From positions 1-11,379 of the forward strand of contig UQAI01000047.1 in the NCBI GenBank assembly GCA_900538885.1: a stretch of 11,379 nt of DNA. Reading direction: 5' to 3'. Position 1 is the stretch's first letter. Each line of letters starts with the position of its first letter. The translations under genes were made by a program, and so were the position numbers. The notes under the pieces were generated by a model, which had not been told where the DNA came from, made no database searches, and saw nothing but the letters and a program-made list of their open reading frames with translations. The stretch is from an uncultured Mollicutes bacterium. GTDB lineage: Bacteria; Bacillota_I; Bacilli_A; ML615J-28; CAG-313. This document shows, in pieces, positions 1-6,105 of this stretch.

Positions 1-498
1 GATGAATATAACAAAGATGTAAAAATTGTAAATAAATTAAAATTAAAAGAATTAGACATTATGTTAAAAACACCATTCAAAGGAACTGAATTTTCATATG
101 CTCAAATGGGTGGGGATATTGGAAACGAATTACGTCCGATTAATAAAAAATATAATGAATATGATAAAGTAACAGATTTTAGAAAAATGTTAAAATCTGT
201 ACAATTTAGGAGTTTTCCTAGTTATAGTAAATACAGAAACAATTTATATAAAGATAATTTTATAAAATCATTATACCAAGTAGGTAGTGAATACATAGAT
301 GAATATGGAAATATACAAACAATAGATTTAAAAGACGTTATTTCAAAAATTCCAGCGGAAAAATTTATTGATTTTCTAAGAAATATCGGTGAAGATTTAC
401 ACTTAATTTTAAACGAAAATTATACAGTTTTGCAACAACGTGAAAGACTAACTGAACTTGTAGAACTAGTCAAAGGATTTGGGGTTGATGTTGTTTAG
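1..498 (+). CDS. Terminal protein (phi29 gp3-like), 5'-partial
   Basis: This is the C-terminal part of the protein that primes replication and stays covalently bound to the genome 5' ends. The frame is open from base 1, with no stop in the 20 codons before the first ATG at 61, and that ATG has no ribosome binding site. The gene therefore most likely starts upstream of the window. Counting from the ATG, residues 66-70 (NFIKS) match the same string in phi29 terminal protein. The segment ISKIPAEKFIDFLRNI (94-109) resembles phi29 IEELKKIPPDDFYELFLRI. This is the priming and polymerase-contact half of the phi29 protein. The region matching the phi29 priming serine has no serine; Tyr121 and Thr122 are the nearby hydroxyl residues. 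The gene sits directly upstream of the polymerase, as in phi29. The family call is fairly sure; the priming residue is inference. Confidence 0.8.
   Translation, partial: DEYNKDVKIVNKLKLKELDIMLKTPFKGTEFSYAQMGGDIGNELRPINKKYNEYDKVTDFRKMLKSVQFRSFPSYSKYRNNLYKDNFIKSLYQVGSEYIDEYGNIQTIDLKDVISKIPAEKFIDFLRNIGEDLHLILNENYTVLQQRERLTELVELVKGFGVDVV
472..477 (+). promoter_or_regulatory. Ribosome binding site choosing the polymerase start
   Basis: AAAGGA lies inside the end of the terminal protein gene, 10 nt before the ATG at 488. It is only 1 nt before the in-frame TTG at 479, so the longer reading is unlikely. Confidence 0.6.
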
Positions 499-2179
499 TG
501 CTGACTTTGAAACTATAACAGACGAAAATGATTGTAGAGTATGGGCATGGGGAATATGTGATATACCATATACATTTGCAAATTTTGGTAATAGCATAGA
601 GTCCTTTTTTGAACATTTAAAGACATTAAAAGAAAATTCAAAAATATATTTTCACAATCTCAAATTTGACGGTAGTTTTATTTTAAATTATCTATTATCA
701 AATGGTTACACATGGGTAAAAGGAAAACAAGATTTAAAAATGAATACGTTTACCACTATGATATCTGAAGATATAAAATATTACAATATATCTTTTTATG
801 TTAACAAGAAAGTAAAGGTTGATATATACGATAGTTTAAAAATAATTAATTTAACAGTAGAACAGATTGCAAAATCTTTCGGTATGCCGTTTCAAAAAGA
901 AGAAATTGATTATAACGAATATAGAAGCAAAGACCATATAATGACAGAGAAAGAAAAAAGTTATTTATTAAACGATATAAAGATAGTTGCAACAGCATTA
1001 GATTATTTCTTTGAACAAAATCTAAAGAAAATGACACAAGGTAGTAATGCTTTATATAACTACAAGCAAATTATAGGTGGTGAAAAACATTTCAGACAAT
1101 TTTTTCCGCAATTAGATGTTAATATTGATTCAGATATAAGGAAAGCATATAGAGGTGGTTTTACGTATTTAAATCCAAAATTTGCAGGAAAATTAATAAA
1201 AGAAAATGGATTTGTTATAGACTATAATAGTCTTTATCCTAGTGTTATGTTAATGAAACCTTTGCCGTATTCACAACCAGTATTTTTTCAAGGTCAATAT
1301 GAGTATGATAGATATTATCCTCTCTATATCCAGCATTTAAGAGCGCAATTTACTGTAAAAAAAGGTCACATTCCAACTATACAATTAAAAAACAATTTAT
1401 CATTTATAGCGAACGAATACATAACAGACAGCGGTTTTGAATATCCTGATTTATATTTGACAAATGTTGATTTGTGTTTGTTTTATGAACATTACGATGT
1501 TTATAATATTGAGTTTATAGATGGTTGGAAGTTCAGAGCACAAAAAGGTATGTTTGATAAATATATAAACAAATGGAGTAAGGTTAAGGTAGAAAGTAAG
1601 CTACAAGGAAACAAAGGAATGACACTAATAGCTAAACTTTTGTTAAATTCATTATACGGAAAGTTTGGAACATCACCAAAAGGAAGAAGTAAAAAACCAG
1701 TATTAGAAAACGGAATATTAAAATTTGAAAAGTTAGAGGAAGAAGAACGGAAACCTGTTTATATTCCATGTGCTGTATTTATCACAGCATGGGCAAGAAA
1801 TGAAACTATAAGAATGGCTCAGAAAATTCACGAAACAGGAAAATACATATACAGTGATACTGATAGCATACACGCAATTGGTGCTATACCTGATTTTATA
1901 CCGTTAGACAATGCAAAACTAGGTTTTTGGAAGCATGAATTTAACATACGATATTGTAAATATTTACGTCAAAAATGTTATGTTGATTATGGAACAGAAC
2001 CTAACAGTAATAAGTTAGAACGTAACATAACAGTTGCAGGATTGCCAAAATCAGCAAAAAAGTCATTCACAATCAAAAAGTTTAACATAGGTAGTGTATA
2101 TTCAGGAAAATTACAACCGAAGCAAGTCAAGGGTGGTGTGATATTAAAAACCACAGACTTTACTATTAAAGGAAAGTGA
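488..2179 (+). CDS. Protein-primed family B DNA polymerase (phi29 gp2-like)
   Basis: This is a processive, strand-displacing replicase with 3'-5' proofreading that starts from the terminal protein. It has 563 residues from the ATG at 488; phi29 polymerase has 575. Visible motifs: Exo I DFET (Asp6, Glu8); Exo II HNLKFDG with Asp61; Exo III YLLND (Tyr159, Asp163); the linker YRGGF (221-225); motif A DYNSLYP (246-252); motif B NSLYGKF (from 387); motif C YSDTDS (Asp457, Asp459); and the KxY motif KCY (496-498). The regions corresponding to TPR1, between motif A and motif B, and TPR2, just after motif B, are both present, which marks the protein-primed subfamily. All catalytic residues are intact. 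The gene overlaps the end of the terminal protein frame by 11 nt, suggesting coupled translation. Function is near certain. Confidence 0.97.
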   Translation: MLFSADFETITDENDCRVWAWGICDIPYTFANFGNSIESFFEHLKTLKENSKIYFHNLKFDGSFILNYLLSNGYTWVKGKQDLKMNTFTTMISEDIKYYNISFYVNKKVKVDIYDSLKIINLTVEQIAKSFGMPFQKEEIDYNEYRSKDHIMTEKEKSYLLNDIKIVATALDYFFEQNLKKMTQGSNALYNYKQIIGGEKHFRQFFPQLDVNIDSDIRKAYRGGFTYLNPKFAGKLIKENGFVIDYNSLYPSVMLMKPLPYSQPVFFQGQYEYDRYYPLYIQHLRAQFTVKKGHIPTIQLKNNLSFIANEYITDSGFEYPDLYLTNVDLCLFYEHYDVYNIEFIDGWKFRAQKGMFDKYINKWSKVKVESKLQGNKGMTLIAKLLLNSLYGKFGTSPKGRSKKPVLENGILKFEKLEEEERKPVYIPCAVFITAWARNETIRMAQKIHETGKYIYSDTDSIHAIGAIPDFIPLDNAKLGFWKHEFNIRYCKYLRQKCYVDYGTEPNSNKLERNITVAGLPKSAKKSFTIKKFNIGSVYSGKLQPKQVKGGVILKTTDFTIKGK

Positions 2180-2192
2180 AGTAAAATTCATG

Positions 2193-2221
2193 TTGACAAA
2201 CTCAAACAAAAGGAGTATAAT
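2193..2221 (+). promoter_or_regulatory. Consensus sigma-A promoter for pRNA and late operon
   Basis: TTGACA (2193-2198) and TATAAT (2216-2221) are both exact consensus hexamers, separated by 17 nt, and lie in the largest gap between the genes of the operon. Transcription should begin near 2228, a few bases before the predicted RNA helix at 2235. It divides replication genes from packaging, lysis and virion genes, so it probably drives the late transcript as well as the RNA. That it needs no phage activator is inferred from its consensus match. Confidence 0.85.
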
Positions 2222-2234
2222 GAAAGGAGAGAAA

Positions 2235-2328
2235 GGGAAAAAGTCATGATATATCAATGTTGGAAACCACGGTGAAGAACCGCCAACATGGATTGTCTAG
2301 GTGGTACTAGATATCATTGACTTTTCCC
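2235..2328 (+). ncRNA. Candidate packaging RNA (pRNA), phi29-type three-way junction
   Basis: In phi29 the pRNA forms a ring on the portal and joins it to the packaging ATPase. Here the sequence folds by eye into the same plan. A closing helix pairs 2235-2252 with 2311-2328 (17 pairs, with single bulges at A2242 and T2317). The first arm pairs ATGTTGG (2257-2263) with CCAACAT (2283-2289), then CGGT (2270-2273) with ACCG (2279-2282) around a GAAGA loop. A six-base bulge, AAACCA (2264-2269), lies on its 5' side, as in the phi29 right-hand loop. After a short unpaired linker a second hairpin pairs CTAG (2297-2300) with CTAG (2307-2310) around the loop GTGGTA. ACCA in the bulge is complementary to TGGT in the loop, matching the phi29 AACC/GGUU intermolecular lock. 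No terminator follows, so the 3' end would need processing. The core of 94 nt is shorter than the roughly 120 nt phi29 core. Confidence 0.82.
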
Positions 2329-2339
2329 AATCTTGTAAA

Positions 2340-3323
2340 ATGGAATATTTTAATATAAATGATGTTTTATCACACAACAAATTATTTAACTTTATTGTTG
2401 GTGAACGTGGAAACGGAAAAACTTATGGCGCATTAGAATACGTTGTAAAACGTTATTTGAAATATGGTGAGGAATTTATATATTTGAGAAGATTTAAAAC
2501 AGAGATAAAAAAAGTAAATTCTCTGTTTGAACCGTTGAAAATAAATAACCCAAAATGGGAAATAACAGAAAAGAATAAATGTTTTTATATGAATGGTAAG
2601 TATATGGGATTTGCTCATGCCTTAACTCAATCTGTTGTACAAGCTAGTGTTGCCACACCTAAAGTGGGTACAATTATATTTGATGAATTTACCATGAAAG
2701 AGGGAACATATCATTATTTAAATAATGAAGTTGAAGATTATTTTTTACATTTTTGGTGTACCGTTGACAGGTTTAGAGGTGTTAAGGTAATTTTTATAAG
2801 TAATGCATATTCTGTAATTAATCCGTATTTCACTTATTTTGGCATAAATTTTGATGAGGGAAATATATGGAAAAATGAGGATATTATAGCGATGAAAACA
2901 AACAGCGTTAAATATCGGGAGCAGATAAAACAAACACGTTCGGGTCAACTATTATCTAAAACGAATTACGGAAACTTTGCTTTAGATAATCAGTTTAAAT
3001 TAGATAGCTATGATTTTATTGCAGAAAAAACTTCAAATGCTAGATACAAGTTTGATATGATTCTTGACGGGTTACAAGTAGGTGTTTGGTTTGATAACGA
3101 AAGTGGTTATTATTTTATAACAAATAAATATAGTTGTAATGGAACAAATTCAATTAAATTTGCATTAAGTAATACAGACTTAAAAGGCGCAACAATTTTT
3201 ACTAAAAATGTGCGTGGAATATTTCAGCTTGAAAATTTAGGAAAAATGTACCGTTATGGTAGAGTTTACTTTGAAGATTTGCAAATTAAAAAAGTTTATG
3301 AAAGTGTGATATCAAAATGGTAA
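2340..3323 (+). CDS. DNA packaging ATPase (phi29 gp16-like)
   Basis: This is the motor ATPase that drives DNA into the prohead together with the pRNA and portal. It has 327 residues from the ATG at 2340; phi29 gp16 has 332. Walker A is GERGNGKT (21-28), close to phi29 GARGIGKS. Walker B is IIFDEF (Asp115, Glu116), close to IVFDEF. RFR (144-146) aligns with the phi29 arginine-finger region. Then follow SNAYSVINPYF, also near phi29, and a C-terminal part matching the pRNA-binding vestigial nuclease domain. The frame reaches back to a GTG at 2301, but that codon lies in the D-like hairpin loop of the candidate pRNA and the extra 13 residues do not match gp16. No ribosome binding site precedes either start. 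Expression may be low or coupled to RNA processing. Function is near certain; the start is less so. Confidence 0.95.
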   Translation: MEYFNINDVLSHNKLFNFIVGERGNGKTYGALEYVVKRYLKYGEEFIYLRRFKTEIKKVNSLFEPLKINNPKWEITEKNKCFYMNGKYMGFAHALTQSVVQASVATPKVGTIIFDEFTMKEGTYHYLNNEVEDYFLHFWCTVDRFRGVKVIFISNAYSVINPYFTYFGINFDEGNIWKNEDIIAMKTNSVKYREQIKQTRSGQLLSKTNYGNFALDNQFKLDSYDFIAEKTSNARYKFDMILDGLQVGVWFDNESGYYFITNKYSCNGTNSIKFALSNTDLKGATIFTKNVRGIFQLENLGKMYRYGRVYFEDLQIKKVYESVISKW

Positions 3324-3517
3324 TAAACAGAAGAATGTATAATTATTCTAATCATTATTATGAAATGGGATTCACAATAAAGGAAGTAGGAACTTTCATT
3401 CATAAAATATTTGAATTACCATTAACAACTAGTAGAAGAATTGCAGAATATTGTATTTATTGTAAACAAGCTAATAAAGGATTTTGTCCGATTGATGTAC
3501 AGGAGTTGATAAGATGA
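3317..3517 (+). CDS. Small unknown protein with CxxC motif
   Basis: I do not recognise this protein of 66 residues. The ATG overlaps the ATPase stop (ATGGTAA), and the gene has no ribosome binding site of its own, so it is probably translated by ribosomes finishing the ATPase. An internal ATG at 3335 is an alternative start. Its own stop overlaps the holin start as ATGA. The sequence is basic and aromatic at the N-terminus. Near the C-terminus it has CIYC (Cys46, Cys49) and a further Cys57, three possible metal ligands without an obvious fourth. No membrane segment or signal peptide is seen. The tight overlaps on both sides support it being a real gene. Its place between motor and lysis genes allows a role in either, but nothing in the sequence decides. 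Confidence 0.7.
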   Translation: MVINRRMYNYSNHYYEMGFTIKEVGTFIHKIFELPLTTSRRIAEYCIYCKQANKGFCPIDVQELIR

Positions 3518-3948
3518 AAGATATTTTTTGTTTTTGTTGTGCTTGTGTAAGCAGTGCAATTTTATATCTGGTAGGTGACATAACAATGCCTTTCATAATT
3601 CTATTAATATTTATGTGTACTGATTACATAACAGGATTAATATTATCAGGTGTATTTAAAAAATCAAAGAAAACAGAATCAGGTGGTTTATCATCTGAAA
3701 TTGGATTCAAAGGTTTGATTAAAAAAGTTTGTATTATAATTTGTGTGATAGTCGCTAATATGTTAGACTATGTGTTAAAAACAAATTATATTAGAAATGT
3801 TGTTATAATTTCATTCATTACAAACGAAGTCATTAGCATTATTGAAAACTTAGGATTAATCGGTGTAAAAATTCCTAAAGTTATCACAAATGCTATTGAT
3901 ATATTAAAAGGAAAAGAGGAAGATGAAAATGCAAAGATTGGGGATTGA
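3514..3948 (+). CDS. Holin (Holin_4_1 type, phi29 gp14 family)
   Basis: This protein makes membrane lesions that release the lysozyme to the cell wall at the end of infection. It has 144 residues with about four hydrophobic segments (roughly 5-20, 25-47, 71-86 and 93-112). It carries the family pattern of an early Asp-Tyr-x-Thr-Gly (37-41), a loop with LSSEIGFKGLIKK (59-71) and a charged C-terminal tail. AGGAG at 3501-3505 is 8 nt before the start, and the start overlaps the previous stop by 4 nt. The next gene is a GH25 lysozyme, the usual partner. One oddity is a cysteine cluster, CFCCAC, at residues 6-11 in the first hydrophobic segment. Fewer true membrane spans than four remain possible. 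Confidence 0.9.
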   Translation: MKDIFCFCCACVSSAILYLVGDITMPFIILLIFMCTDYITGLILSGVFKKSKKTESGGLSSEIGFKGLIKKVCIIICVIVANMLDYVLKTNYIRNVVIISFITNEVISIIENLGLIGVKIPKVITNAIDILKGKEEDENAKIGD

Positions 3949-4747
3949 TTTATCCGAACATAACGGAGATTTCAAGAGTAGTCGATTAGACGATTTTGAA
4001 TTTGTTATGATTCGGACAGGTTATGGAAGCATTAACAAGGACAAGCAAGAAGATAAACAAGTTTATAACAATGCCAAAAAATGTATCAAGGCAAAAATAC
4101 CGTTTGGATTTTATCACTATTCATATGCGCTTGATACTAAAATGGCAGAAGCAGAAGCAGATTTTTGTTTATCAATTGTTGACAAAATATCAAATCAAGG
4201 GCATAGACCAATGTATCCTATTGCATTTGATATTGAGGATAAAAAACTTGACAAGCTAACGATTGCACAGCGCACAGATATTTGTATAGCCTTTTGCGAC
4301 AAAATCGAAAAAGCAGGATATTACGCTGTTATTTATGCAAGTACAAGCTATTTTAAATCTAAATTAGATTTGCAAAGATTAACACGCTTTGACAAATGGC
4401 TTGCAGATTGGACAAAGAAAAAAGATGAAGATTTACAAAAAATTATTCCGCATGGTATGCGACAATTTAAAGTTGATAGAAACGAAAATTTAGATTATAA
4501 TTATGCATATAAAGACTATCAAAATATTATTGGAAAAATGTATGGTATAAGTAAAGAATTAAAAGTCGGGTCAATTGTCAAGGTTATTAAACCTATTATA
4601 TATGGTACAAATAAAAAATTCAAACAATACTATGAATATTATGAGGTATTAAGTATTGGATTAATTAGAAAAAACCGTATTGTAATAGGTAGAAATGGAA
4701 TAACCACAAGTGCAATTGATAAAAAATATTTAGAGGTGATTAAGTAA
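3929..4747 (+). CDS. GH25 endolysin (N-acetylmuramidase) with C-terminal binding domain
   Basis: This enzyme hydrolyses the MurNAc-GlcNAc bond of peptidoglycan to lyse the host. It has 272 residues from the ATG at 3929. The GH25 domain spans about 1-200. Visible active-site motifs are GIDLSEHNG with Asp7, FDIED with Asp101 and Glu103, and LDYN with Asp189. There is no signal peptide, consistent with holin-dependent export. Residues about 210-272 form a beta-rich domain with VIGRNGITTSAID, resembling the SH3-like C-terminal domains of clostridial phage lysins, and probably bind cell wall. The start is a close call: AGAGGA at 3915-3920 is 8 nt before the ATG at 3929 and only 2 nt before the ATG at 3923. 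An upstream AAAGGA at 3907 would instead fit 3923. The gene overlaps the holin by 20 nt. phi29 gp15 is a different lysozyme type. Confidence 0.94.
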   Translation: MQRLGIDLSEHNGDFKSSRLDDFEFVMIRTGYGSINKDKQEDKQVYNNAKKCIKAKIPFGFYHYSYALDTKMAEAEADFCLSIVDKISNQGHRPMYPIAFDIEDKKLDKLTIAQRTDICIAFCDKIEKAGYYAVIYASTSYFKSKLDLQRLTRFDKWLADWTKKKDEDLQKIIPHGMRQFKVDRNENLDYNYAYKDYQNIIGKMYGISKELKVGSIVKVIKPIIYGTNKKFKQYYEYYEVLSIGLIRKNRIVIGRNGITTSAIDKKYLEVIK

Positions 4748-5034
4748 TGACAATCGACGAATTATTCCAAACCATTGCAGAAAAGACTACAAACAACGAA
4801 AACATAAGTGTTGAACTAAATGATTTAATGACAAGTGTAAAATCGTTACAAGGAGTAAACACACAACAAGAGCAACAAATAAAGGAATTGCAAGACTATA
4901 ATTCAAAATTAAAAGACGCTAATAGCAATTTGCTATTGTCAAAAGGGTTTGTTTCTAGATTTGAAAAAGAACCAGAACCAGAACCCGAAGAAGATAAACC
5001 TAGAGATATTAAAGATTTTATTAAATTTGATTAG
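4747..5034 (+). CDS. Capsid scaffolding protein (phi29 gp7-like)
   Basis: This is probably the internal scaffold that shapes the prohead and leaves before or during packaging. It has 95 residues; phi29 gp7 has 98. Residues about 24-64 form a predicted coiled coil rich in Gln, Glu, Asn and Leu. An acidic Pro-Glu repeat follows (73-84, EKEPEPEPEEDK), then a short C-terminal tail ending FIKFD, a possible capsid-binding end. The direct sequence match to gp7 is weak. The call rests on length, coiled-coil make-up and position immediately before the major capsid gene, as in phi29. GAGGTGAT at 4733-4740 serves the ATG, and the start overlaps the lysozyme stop by one base (TAATG). Confidence 0.75.
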   Translation: MTIDELFQTIAEKTTNNENISVELNDLMTSVKSLQGVNTQQEQQIKELQDYNSKLKDANSNLLLSKGFVSRFEKEPEPEPEEDKPRDIKDFIKFD

Positions 5035-5037
5035 GAG
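5033..5037 (+). promoter_or_regulatory. Ribosome binding site choosing the capsid start
   Basis: AGGAG is 8 nt before the ATG at 5046. It overlaps the alternative in-frame GTG at 5037, which therefore cannot be the start. Confidence 0.75.
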
Positions 5038-5045
5038 TGATTTTT

Positions 5046-6083
5046 ATGGGAGTTAATTTAGAGAATGGTGCGGAAGTAGTAAATACAGTAGTTGAGAATA
5101 TGTCACCAACATTAAGAGCAAGTATTCCGCAAGCAACAGCAACAAATATTCAAGATGTAGGAAAACCGATTTTGCAGTGGAGTGAATTGGCTAATGCTTT
5201 TTACACTACTTTATTTAACCTAATTGGAATGACTTATGTTGAATACAGAAGTTATAAAAACCCACTTTCAATGTTCAAACGTGGTGATTCTATTTTAGGT
5301 AGTGATGTGAGAGAGATTGCTATTAATTTGCAGACAGAAAAAGATTACGATGTAAGCGGTAGTAGACTTTTGACAAATGAAGCACCAGATTTGAAAGTTG
5401 CTTATTATAGGGTAAATCGTCAAAAAGATTTTGAAGTTACAAATATTGAAAGTGAATTGCAAATGGCATTTTCTAGTTGGGATAACTTTGGTACGCTTGT
5501 TAGCAGAATTGTTGATAACCTTTATCGTTCAAACGAAGTTGCAGAATACGAATGGACAAAGGGTACTATTTCAACTGCTATTAATGACGGACATTTAACT
5601 ACAACAAATCTTGCAATGCCTACTGATTCCGCAACTGCAAATGCATTTGTTAAGGCTGTCAAAACATTATCAGATAAATTTACTTTTTTCTCTACTGAAT
5701 ATAATGCTTATAACAAAATGGCAACAAGCGATACTAAAAAATTCAAAACCTTTACACCTAAAGAGCAACAAGTTTTGATTGCAACCCCTGAAGTAATGGC
5801 AAGTATTGATGTAGATAGTTTGGCAACAGCGTTTAATCTTTCAAAGGTTGAATTTATGGGAAGAACAATTGTTGTAGATGATTTTGGCGGAACAGAGGAA
5901 GCCCCGATTACAGCATATGCAATGTTGTGTGATTCAGCATTTATTAAAATTTGGGATAAAACAAAGTATTTCAATACATTCGTAAATCCTGCCAACATGA
6001 GTGCAAAACACTTCTTCCATGTATGGCAAACTTATGGCTATAGTCCATTTGCAAACGCTGTTTTATTCAAACCTGCTCAATAG
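5046..6083 (+). CDS. Major capsid protein (phi29 gp8-like, HK97 fold)
   Basis: This is the shell-forming protein of the prohead. It has 345 residues from the ATG at 5046; phi29 gp8 has 448. The match to phi29 runs the whole length: PQATATNIQDVG (28-39) with PLATANNVAEVG, NPLSMFKRG (72-80) with NPLKKFKKG, AFSSWDNF (141-148) with AFVSWGNF, and HVWQTYGYSPFANAV near the end with HVWQTLSVSRFANAV. The protein stops 4 residues after this block (…LFKPAQ). It thus lacks the C-terminal immunoglobulin-like domain that phi29 carries. It follows the scaffold gene directly. Function is near certain. Confidence 0.96.
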   Translation: MGVNLENGAEVVNTVVENMSPTLRASIPQATATNIQDVGKPILQWSELANAFYTTLFNLIGMTYVEYRSYKNPLSMFKRGDSILGSDVREIAINLQTEKDYDVSGSRLLTNEAPDLKVAYYRVNRQKDFEVTNIESELQMAFSSWDNFGTLVSRIVDNLYRSNEVAEYEWTKGTISTAINDGHLTTTNLAMPTDSATANAFVKAVKTLSDKFTFFSTEYNAYNKMATSDTKKFKTFTPKEQQVLIATPEVMASIDVDSLATAFNLSKVEFMGRTIVVDDFGGTEEAPITAYAMLCDSAFIKIWDKTKYFNTFVNPANMSAKHFFHVWQTYGYSPFANAVLFKPAQ

Positions 6084-6105
6084 TTTATGAAAGGAGATAC
6101 GGAAC

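Noticed and set aside
2220..2249. Tiny ORF of nine codons (ATG AAA GGA …) after AGGAG
   Set aside because: It overlaps the -10 box, so the late transcript starts after its ATG. The spacing is only 4 nt and the peptide is trivial. The purine-rich stretch fits the RNA 5' region better.
2301..2339. GTG start adding 13 residues to the packaging ATPase
   Set aside because: The extension lies in the RNA hairpin and closing helix, has no ribosome binding site, and does not match phi29 gp16. The ATG at 2340 gives a family-sized protein.
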